Assembly: GCF_902459615.1 (NCBI RefSeq)
Contig: NZ_CABPSA010000005.1
Coordinates: 1 to 64,000 of the forward strand
Direction of reading: 5' to 3'
DNA length: 64,000 nucleotides
From: Pandoraea commovens
Lineage (GTDB): Bacteria; Pseudomonadota; Gammaproteobacteria; Burkholderiales; Burkholderiaceae
Shown: piece by piece, positions 55,297 to 62,281 of the stretch
Layout: the number at the start of each line of letters is the position of its first letter
Numbering within the stretch: position 1 is the stretch's first letter
Translations under genes and position numbers: made by a program
Notes under the pieces: model-generated
Told to the model about the DNA's origin: nothing
Seen by the model: the letters and a program-made list of their open reading frames with translations, nothing else
Database searches by the model: none

Positions 55297-55818
55297 TTAG
55301 CTCCCGCGATTCCTCACCGCCAGTTTCTGTCCGGGGTGCCTCGATTTCTCAGCCTGCTGCAACGCGACGTAGTGCCGCCAGACTTTCGTTGCGTAACGCT
55401 GACGATGCTCCCTTCGATCTGCTCGGCCACCTGCGTTGTACGCTCCAACGGCCTCCCATGTGTAGCCATATTGGGCAATGAAGCCCGATAGAATTTGCGC
55501 GCCTACCATGACCGATGTACATGAATCCGTAACCAAACTCTCTCGAGTAATGCCGACTTTGCTAAGCCATGGCAAATGCGAGCTGTTGATTTGCATCAGG
55601 CCGACATCATAGGTGCCGTTTCGATTGCGGTTGAATGCATTCGGATTCAACGATGACTCCACTTTCGCAATTGAATAGAGCAGCAGGGGGTCAATGTTGT
55701 GCTGCTGCCCGGCCTTGAACCAACAATCCGCACTTGCCGTTGACGAAAACCCAATACCAAGCAATCCAATGAACATCGCAGCCGCTACCTTATAAACCGT
55801 ACACAAGATCCGTGTCAT
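55297..55818 (-). CDS. IagB/IpgF-like lytic transglycosylase
   Basis: The ATG at 55818 overlaps the end of the pseudopilin gene by 29 bases and follows GGAGGCGAAGGTG. The 173 residues have a Sec signal (about 1-30) and a Slt-type domain: CWFKAGQQHNIDPLLLYSIA, catalytic Glu in AKVESSLNPNAF, GLMQINSSHLPWLSK, CTSVMVGAQILSGFIAQYG and AVGAYNAGG. This is the IagB/IpgF/PilT-type family found with T3SS and type IV pili. It cuts peptidoglycan to let an envelope machine assemble. It may serve this operon, the T3SS, or both; no other such gene is in the window. Confidence 0.9.
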   Translation of the reverse strand: MTRILCTVYKVAAAMFIGLLGIGFSSTASADCWFKAGQQHNIDPLLLYSIAKVESSLNPNAFNRNRNGTYDVGLMQINSSHLPWLSKVGITRESLVTDSCTSVMVGAQILSGFIAQYGYTWEAVGAYNAGGRADRREHRQRYATKVWRHYVALQQAEKSRHPGQKLAVRNRGS

Positions 55819-56227
55819 CACCTTCGCCTCCGACACGGCCATCCGCGCCCAAAGAAACAATTTCAACTTCAGAGTCACGCCCAGGGACGTGGTATTGATA
55901 CGCGTTGCCCCAAGGGTCACGGGGCACGTCCTTAGCCAGATACGGTCCATGCCACGTTTGCACTCCGGCCGGGGCCTTCACCAATGCTTCAAGGCCCTGA
56001 TCCGCGCTCGGATAGCTGCCCGTGTCCAGCCGGTACTTCACCAACGCATCGCCCAGCGCCTTCATCTGCGTTTGTGCTGTCTGCACCTTGGCGCGCCCTG
56101 CGTAGGACAGTACCTTCGGTCCTACGTAGCTGGCGAGCAACGCAATGATCAGCAGCACGACAAGCAACTCCAACAGCGTAAAACCGCGCATCGCGCGCGC
56201 ACTCGCACGGATTCGATTTCGTTCCAT
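55790..56227 (-). CDS. gspG: Major pseudopilin GspG
   Basis: The ATG at 56227 follows GGAGGGAAGAAAC. The 145 residues have a leader ending MRG, then FTLLELLVVLLIIALLASYV with Glu5, ALGDALVKYRLDTGSYPSAD, DVPRDPWGNAYQYHVPG and a C-terminal ADGRVGGEGDDTDLV segment, which is the GspG calcium-binding signature. It is the classical T2SS major pseudopilin and the strongest evidence that the operon is T2SS-like. It follows the monooxygenase gene. Confidence 0.95.
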   Translation of the reverse strand: MERNRIRASARAMRGFTLLELLVVLLIIALLASYVGPKVLSYAGRAKVQTAQTQMKALGDALVKYRLDTGSYPSADQGLEALVKAPAGVQTWHGPYLAKDVPRDPWGNAYQYHVPGRDSEVEIVSLGADGRVGGEGDDTDLVYGL

Positions 56228-56277
56228 GTTTCTTCCCTCCGCCGAATGAATCGGCGCACGTCAATCTCGGCGGTAGC

Positions 56278-56301
56278 GGAGGCAGCCTTCAAGCTGCCTC
56301 C
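56278..56301. other. Stem-loop between monooxygenase and gspG
   Basis: GGAGGCAGC pairs perfectly with GCTGCCTCC around a six-base loop, in the 118-base gap between the monooxygenase stop and gspG start. There is no T-run on the minus strand, so it may be a processing or mRNA-stability element. A second small inverted repeat (GATCGC/GCGATC) is at about 56311-56327. Confidence 0.55.
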
Positions 56302-56345
56302 CCCTTATTTGATCGCGCTATGCGATCAACACTCGCGAAGATCGG

Positions 56346-57935
56346 TTACTTAGCGGTCCAAGCATCGCTCCATGCCCACCCCTTTCCAGGCTCATAAGCC
56401 TCACGCGCCTGCCCACACCAACCAGAGTATGGATACGGCTTGCATTGATAGAGCTTGCCGTTATGACTCACGATTTCTCCCCCCTTGTAGGCGTATCCCG
56501 CTTGATAGGCCGGATAGTTGCCCACACCCGGGTTGTTGCCCGTGTCGCCGCCGCTACCAGGGTTGTTAGAGCCATCGTTGCCGGGGTTGCTCGGATTACC
56601 CGGATTACCCGGATTACCCGGATTACCCGGATTACCCGGATTGTCCGGTTGGGAGCCACCACCAGTCCCCTTAACCATCAGGTTATGCGTTGCCGTAGCA
56701 CTGGACTTGCCGTTGTCGACGTGCAACTTGAACTCATAGTTGCGATCTTGCTTAAGCGTCGGCGCAGTGAAGGTGACACTCGATCCGCTTCGCGCTGCGC
56801 GCACTTCCGTCGGGAAAGTCCATGAATACTGCAGCGGCTTCCCGCCCGGGTCGCTCGATCCTTCCGAAGTCAGCGTGACGCGTTCGCCACCGCGCGCCGA
56901 CGTCGGTCCCTGGATCTTAGCCACAGGGGGTTGTGCAGAAGGCTGGTCACCGCCACCATTCTTGAGTTCAATGGCATAGCTATACTCCTTGCCATTGCCA
57001 AAGAGTTCGTTTTCCGTTGCACTCCGAATGGGAACGATCTGCTTGTTCGCATCGAGCTTCCCGATCTTGATGATCGATGACTTCTTGTTCACGTCGACCG
57101 CAAGCGCGTAAATCCAATCCTCGGGCTTGGTGCTATTTGCTGCGACAGTAATCGTGTGCGTTTCGATATCGCCGTTGCGAACCTTATCGAAGACACGCAG
57201 CACGACTTGCTGACCGGCTTTCGCCGTATAGCCGTTTTCAATCTTTCCTGACGGCAACCAATTCACGTTGGACGGCACGATATCGACGTCGTTGCAGCTA
57301 TAAAAACCCTCTGCGTTGTCGCTGGGATCGCGCTGCCACACCGTATATAACACCCGTTTTCCGCTCATGCCGCTCGGAATCTTGACGTGAATCTCGGTGT
57401 ATGGCTCGCGCGGACGCGGTCCGGTGTCACCGATCAGTTGCAGATCACTCCATCTGATTGGGCGCGTAAAGTCGTAGCCATTCTTCGTGATGTACGTGCG
57501 GAAGTAGGTCGTGATGTGCTGTGCGGTCTGGTGGTACCGCAACGTGTAGTTGCCTTGCGCGTCGGGCTTGATCGGCGTGGCACTCCAATCAGCAACAGCG
57601 TCCATCCCCTTCCAGCTCTCCTTTCCGCCCGCACACAACAAACCGTCCGGGATACGCTTTTCGTGATCGTTGACGACACCGAGAATTGCGTTACTGGTTC
57701 TGTCATAGAAGGGACCGGACCCACTGATTGCCTTGGCCGCCTTGCAACCGGCGGATTTCGGATTCTCCGCGCCCTCCAAGAAGCAAGCCAGCGGCCTGTC
57801 TGGCGGCGTTTCCACGTACCCATGCGCATGTGACGCGCTCGGCGCGAAAAGCATCGCAGCCGACAAATTCATCAATGCCAGTGCTGGCAGCAATCGCTTT
57901 CCGGCACGTTCCGGAGTGGTTCGATCGGTTCTCAT
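56346..57935 (-). CDS. AA10 lytic polysaccharide monooxygenase, GbpA-like, with PKD and chitin-binding domains
   Basis: The ATG at 57935 follows AAGGATAGCT. The signal peptide ends after Ala37, leaving His38 as the mature N-terminus (HGYVETPP), as the copper histidine brace requires; a second His is in TAQHITTYFRTYITK. The AA10 domain runs to about residue 215. A GbpA-like second domain (about 225-320), a PKD-like domain (about 340-425), a Pro-Gly-Asn linker, and a C-terminal CBM5/12 chitin-binding module (QAGYAYKGGEIVSHNGKLYQ, then W-rich end) follow. It cleaves chitin oxidatively and is a likely substrate of the adjacent secretion system. Confidence 0.93.
   Translation of the reverse strand: MRTDRTTPERAGKRLLPALALMNLSAAMLFAPSASHAHGYVETPPDRPLACFLEGAENPKSAGCKAAKAISGSGPFYDRTSNAILGVVNDHEKRIPDGLLCAGGKESWKGMDAVADWSATPIKPDAQGNYTLRYHQTAQHITTYFRTYITKNGYDFTRPIRWSDLQLIGDTGPRPREPYTEIHVKIPSGMSGKRVLYTVWQRDPSDNAEGFYSCNDVDIVPSNVNWLPSGKIENGYTAKAGQQVVLRVFDKVRNGDIETHTITVAANSTKPEDWIYALAVDVNKKSSIIKIGKLDANKQIVPIRSATENELFGNGKEYSYAIELKNGGGDQPSAQPPVAKIQGPTSARGGERVTLTSEGSSDPGGKPLQYSWTFPTEVRAARSGSSVTFTAPTLKQDRNYEFKLHVDNGKSSATATHNLMVKGTGGGSQPDNPGNPGNPGNPGNPGNPSNPGNDGSNNPGSGGDTGNNPGVGNYPAYQAGYAYKGGEIVSHNGKLYQCKPYPYSGWCGQAREAYEPGKGWAWSDAWTAK
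56593..56637 (-). repeat. Nine-base tandem repeat encoding the NPG linker
   Basis: Five perfect copies of GGATTACCC, followed by a variant unit, encode (Asn-Pro-Gly) repeats in the linker between the PKD-like and chitin-binding modules. The length could vary by slippage without breaking the frame. Confidence 0.92.
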
Positions 57936-58240
57936 AGCTATCCTTATCAATTCATTTGAGGTGTTGAAGCAATAGCGCCGCTCCATGGCCCCGATCACGA
58001 CGGGGTGGACCAGCCACCGGATTACGTACGACCATCCGCTGTGGAGAAATTTGGCGGCATCGCACCGATCTCGACATCCCCCCTGATCGAGACTGAGCGT
58101 ATTTTTGATATCCGGCGCAACGCGATCAACAATGCTCAAAGATTTCTGAAATTATTTTTTGATTTCGAACGTGAACGTTGAAGCGTGACATTTGACGCAC
58201 CAAACTTTCGGCATGACTTTTTCCCGAAAGGAGACTCACG
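57936..58240. promoter_or_regulatory. Divergent region, monooxygenase / cytochrome b561
   Basis: The 305 bases contain both divergent promoters. An AT-rich stretch (about 58138-58170) lies in the middle. No gene and no clear operator are seen. Confidence 0.4.
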
Positions 58241-58789
58241 ATGAAATCAAAGCACTCAACACGCCGTTACAGCCGGCCTGTCGTTCTTCTGCATTGGGCC
58301 GGTGTTGCATTGATGGTAATGATTGTGGCGTCCGGAGAACTCCGGCACCTGGGGGTGAAGACCGAATGGATTACGATGAGAGAAGCCATGGTCGTTCACA
58401 TCGGCGCCGCAATGGCATTCCTCTTCTTGCTGATCCCCCGCCTGCTCGCTCGTATTTTTGGTCCGCGCGCTCCGTCACAGGTGGCCGCCAGCCCGTTTGC
58501 CCGCTTCGCTGCCCACGCGGTTCACATCGCACTCTATTTATTCGTCATAGGCGAGTGTCTGATCGGGTGGGCCATCGTGAATGCCAAGGGCATGCGAATT
58601 CCAATGCCGGTACTGGGTTTCGAGTTTCCAGCATTGGTACCAGAGCATGAGCGCCTCGTCGCGTGGACTGTCGACGCCCACATGGCGCTCGGCTTCATTC
58701 TCTACACCGCCATCGCAATGCACGTCGGCGCGGCACTTTGGCATCACTTTGTTCAGCGCGACGGCGTGTTGAAGCGAATGAGTTTGTAA
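58241..58789 (+). CDS. Cytochrome b561 family protein
   Basis: The ATG at 58241 follows AAGGAGACTCACG. The 182 residues form four membrane helices with the b561/YodB pattern: an N-terminal basic motif (RRYSRPVVLLHWAG), and heme-ligand histidines in LLHWAG, MVVHIGAA, and AHMALGFILYTAIAMHVGAAL. Such proteins pass electrons from quinol to periplasmic acceptors. The neighbouring monooxygenase needs an external reductant, so a functional link is possible but speculative, because that enzyme acts outside the cell. Confidence 0.88.
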   Translation: MKSKHSTRRYSRPVVLLHWAGVALMVMIVASGELRHLGVKTEWITMREAMVVHIGAAMAFLFLLIPRLLARIFGPRAPSQVAASPFARFAAHAVHIALYLFVIGECLIGWAIVNAKGMRIPMPVLGFEFPALVPEHERLVAWTVDAHMALGFILYTAIAMHVGAALWHHFVQRDGVLKRMSL

Positions 58790-58880
58790 TTCCGGCGTTC
58801 GCACTCGATGCAAGGACTCGCCAAGTTTGACGACGAAAATAGGAGCGCACCGATGGACATAGGGGTGGAATAACGCGGCA

Positions 58881-60194
58881 CTACCCCTCCATACGCACTC
58901 GCCGCGGAGTCGTGCCCCAATAGCGCTTCATCGTCGTTGTCAGGTAGCTCTGCGTTCCAAAGCCACACTCTATTGCGATTGCCTGAATTGAAATCGACGA
59001 ATTTCGCAGTAGCCACCGCGCCCGATTCAGGCGCCGCTCAATGACATACTGCATCGGGGTGGTGGAGAACTGTTCCTTGAAGACGGCAATCGTCATTTGC
59101 TCCGATAAGCCGATATGGCGGGCGATGTCCGCAAGCCCAATGGTTTTGGAAAGGTGCGAATCAACAAACTGATTAATTGCGTCTTCATTAAACCATCGTG
59201 ACCGAGCCGAGTAAACGGAGATAGCTTCTTGGGCATTGGGATTGCGATGGTACGACGCGCCGGGAGTTTCTCCAAATCTTCGACTGTACTCGCGAATCAG
59301 ACGACCGGAAATCGCGTATCCGAACTTGCGCAGCGTCCCAATGAATGTGCCCTCTTCGCCCTTGAGCAATGTCCGATGGAGCCCCATCAATCGAGCCTCG
59401 TATCGAATGTCCGCGAAGCCCTTCCCAGCGAGGCGCCGCAATGCCTTGTTCAACGCATTGGCGGGGCATCCAAGGGCATATGCCAAGGCACCGAGCGTTT
59501 GCCAGCGCATTGGGTCCGCCATGATCATTGCCATGGCCTTACGCGCATTACGCTCATCCGCCACACGGCTGTCGTTCAGAATCTGCATGTAATTGCTAGG
59601 GTGGGCGCTCAGCAAGAGCTTCAACAAATGCTCGACAAGACCATTGATCGCCCCATCCGGGGGCGGGGCCATTTGCATCATCCGACACAGGCTGTCCGAC
59701 GCAAGACGCCACTGCGTAGCGAAATCGGGGTTAAGCAGGGAGAACGTGAACGCAACCGGCTGCAGTGCCGGTTGGCCCGTCCATTGAAGAATAAACTCCT
59801 CGCATCGGTGTGCATCAATTACGATTGCCAAATCACTTATCCCTTCGGCATCCGTAACACAGGAAAAACGCTCTCCCAGGGACACCGGAACGACATCACC
59901 AGGCGTGCATGCAATCTCAGCGCTGCCGCGCGAGAAATTTGCCGCGCCCCCGTGGCAAGACAGGATCAAATGCCGTTGCGTCGCCGCGTCGGACGCAAAA
60001 CTGAACGGCATTTCGAAATCAACGTCGTATACACCGACTCCCTCATAACCGTAACCGACGATATCGACGCTCTGGTCCCTGCGCGAATCCAGAGGTTCGA
60101 ATCGATTGCTCGTATACACCTCGTCGATGAATTTGGACACCTCTTCCGGCTTAGTGCTACTGAATCGGCAGACACTATCATTGCGCTCAAACAT
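58881..60194 (-). CDS. AraC-family regulator with two HTH-like segments
   Basis: The ATG at 60194 gives 437 residues (a TTG at 60239 is the alternative). An N-terminal AraC-binding-like domain (about 40-200) is followed by an AraC-like helical region (about 215-325: LGALAYALGCPANALNKALR, YAISGRLIREYSRRFGETPG) and a second, more canonical AraC HTH (about 340-437: IGLADIARHIGLSEQMTIAV, STTPMQYVIERRLNRARWLL, AIECGFGTQSYLTTTMKRYW). Two successive AraC units are unusual. It is divergent to the next gene and may control the local virulence cluster. Confidence 0.85.
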   Translation of the reverse strand: MFERNDSVCRFSSTKPEEVSKFIDEVYTSNRFEPLDSRRDQSVDIVGYGYEGVGVYDVDFEMPFSFASDAATQRHLILSCHGGAANFSRGSAEIACTPGDVVPVSLGERFSCVTDAEGISDLAIVIDAHRCEEFILQWTGQPALQPVAFTFSLLNPDFATQWRLASDSLCRMMQMAPPPDGAINGLVEHLLKLLLSAHPSNYMQILNDSRVADERNARKAMAMIMADPMRWQTLGALAYALGCPANALNKALRRLAGKGFADIRYEARLMGLHRTLLKGEEGTFIGTLRKFGYAISGRLIREYSRRFGETPGASYHRNPNAQEAISVYSARSRWFNEDAINQFVDSHLSKTIGLADIARHIGLSEQMTIAVFKEQFSTTPMQYVIERRLNRARWLLRNSSISIQAIAIECGFGTQSYLTTTMKRYWGTTPRRVRMEG

Positions 60195-60373
60195 CGCTTT
60201 AATGACGAGGAGGAATTGGAGTAAACCCACCAATCTCACAATCCCCCCTCGCGAAAAATAGGCCCAGGCCTATTTTTACTCATCAAACACACGGCTTCCA
60301 GCGCTCCAACACGTGTCAGACCGACGACGCGAATGAAGCTCTCACGCCACGATGCAACGTCCTGCGAATTAAG

Positions 60374-61474
60374 ATGATTTATCGCCTGAAGCAGCATCTG
60401 ATAATTATTTTTTCATTTTTAATACCAATCACTCCAATTTCTTATATTTTGCTTATCAAAACGCTCAACAAGTATGAAATAAATTACACCATCCAATTAA
60501 ACGTAAGCGACGAGCAACTTTTTTTAATAAAAAACTCCATCTACGATCGCTTTACGCTTGAGCGTTACATTCGAAATAGCAAAAACCTCCAACTCGACGA
60601 ACCGCGGCTCAATAATTCAATTATTGATGAAGAAATTGTTAAAAATAATGTAAAGATAGTGCCGCGCATTGACTCCTCTCAATCACCTGGTGCGGATATT
60701 GAAAATTTCGCGAAACATACAAAGTCTAGAATTGAATTCAAATCACAGAGCCGCGTCTCTCTCGCTGACGCCGAAAATCAATCACGCCCGCTCGCGGGAT
60801 ATATCACAGACACCGTGCTGATGCAGATCTTGCTGTCTGAGATTAGGTCGGCTTATGCAGCGGCGCAGATCGAGATGCAACGGACGGATGATGAGATTAA
60901 CAAGGTCTCCATTCTGCGGAAGGCGCTTTTGACTCGGTCGCTCGCCGCCTCAGTTGAGGCAAATAGCGTTCGGCGCAATCGACCGAGCAACGTCGGCGGA
61001 GTCACCGCGAATCAAGGAGGTCAGCCCCCATCAGAGAGCCGAAACGTCATGACTGCCAACGTGGACGCCTCACTGCATGAATTGCGACAAACACGACGCG
61101 GTCAAGAAATGACCCTTCGCTTCTATCGTGCGCTTCTCCCCCTTCTCACAGAGGTACAAACTGGAGTGAATTTGGAAAAAACCTACGTAAATGTGCTGGA
61201 TAAGACTTTTCGCCTAGACAACGGGGAAGATGCTCAAAAGACTCGCTACCGGCTGATGTTACCGATACTCGCCTTACGAGCTGAGAGGGTCGACGGTACC
61301 TCACCGCCCCCCCTCCAGTTCACAACCCGGATTATTCCTGGCTTGCCGATAACGGCGATCATAGCCATCGCGATCGTCTCGAGTCTGTTCATTTGCGTCA
61401 TGATGACGCTAGCCATAGACCACTTGGAACAAAAGTTGGTTTGGAAAAAATTTCTCGCGGCGGAACGAAAGTGA
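60374..61474 (+). CDS. Unknown inner-membrane protein with two terminal helices
   Basis: This 366-residue protein has an N-terminal membrane helix (about 9-30), a long helical periplasmic region including LSEIRSAYAAAQIEMQRTDD, and a second membrane helix (about 328-352) near a short basic C-terminus (VWKKFLAAERK). The two-helix topology resembles Wzz/Vps-type proteins, but I recognise no motif. The first 400 bases are strikingly AT-rich (poly-A/T, Lys/Asn/Ile codons), unlike the neighbours, a sign of foreign origin or relaxed constraint. Confidence 0.6.
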   Translation: MIYRLKQHLIIIFSFLIPITPISYILLIKTLNKYEINYTIQLNVSDEQLFLIKNSIYDRFTLERYIRNSKNLQLDEPRLNNSIIDEEIVKNNVKIVPRIDSSQSPGADIENFAKHTKSRIEFKSQSRVSLADAENQSRPLAGYITDTVLMQILLSEIRSAYAAAQIEMQRTDDEINKVSILRKALLTRSLAASVEANSVRRNRPSNVGGVTANQGGQPPSESRNVMTANVDASLHELRQTRRGQEMTLRFYRALLPLLTEVQTGVNLEKTYVNVLDKTFRLDNGEDAQKTRYRLMLPILALRAERVDGTSPPPLQFTTRIIPGLPITAIIAIAIVSSLFICVMMTLAIDHLEQKLVWKKFLAAERK

Positions 61475-62281
61475 TGCGCCAATCAACAAACGTCTGTGAG
61501 GCTTTTCCGAAGTCGCGACAGCGGCACGAGGCCTGTGCTATTTCTCCAGATTTCGCCGTTTAAAGTCGATCTCTTCCGGATGATCGACGCGACGCTCCCA
61601 TTAAACAATTTGCCATCAGCGACGCCCGCCCGCGAAGACGATGGCTGACAACAGGACCCACGGTCCATCGTTCGGAAGATGGCGCTTGCCGATCCGCTGG
61701 GTTAGGGCCGATAGCGCCTTGCGCGAAGCGACGCCCCACCATCGCACGGTCAGCGCTTTGCGAGCACCAGACGACGCCCTGCATCTCGTCGCATTCTGCC
61801 CCCCCCCCGCCGCCCACAGTTCAGTGAAAAATCCTGCCTCGGCGATGGTCCCCCACCCGGCTTACGCTGATATTTTTCCCCGGCGACGGCACACGCTGCG
61901 GAATCAGTAGCTCCACCCGCGGCCAGAACGAATCGGTCACCCCGCAGGATTCGAGTTGCTTCTTGGTCAAGCCGCAGCTCCAACGCCGCACTCACTTGCC
62001 ACTTCGAACGAAGAATAGCTTTAGTGGCCAAGAACTTCTAAGCGCCATCGGGCACACAAAACACCACAAAACACAAATAAAAATGCAAAGCAATATCTCT
62101 TCGGCCGATTTTTTAATAGGCCAAAGAGACATTGTCGCCGCGAACTAAAACACGGACCATAATCAGGCACCTCAAACAACAACGAATAAGGCAAATAGGC
62201 AATCCTTTTCGACGTCCTTCTGTATTTCGCCTTTGGCTACACCAGCCAGCAATGGGCGATGCCAATGATGAGAATCTCAAT
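61475..62281. other. Intergenic region before the protease gene
   Basis: I see no supported gene in these 807 bases. The left half is GC-rich with open frames of random composition on both strands; the right half (from about 62040) is AT-rich and should carry the protease promoter. It may be the decayed remnant of an older gene. Confidence 0.45.

Noticed and set aside
59229-60224. Long plus-strand frame (331 codons) opposite the AraC regulator
   Set aside because: No domain is visible, and the opposite strand carries clear AraC motifs.
61641-62031. Frames of about 90 codons on both strands before the protease
   Set aside because: Composition looks random and no family is recognised; treated as non-coding.
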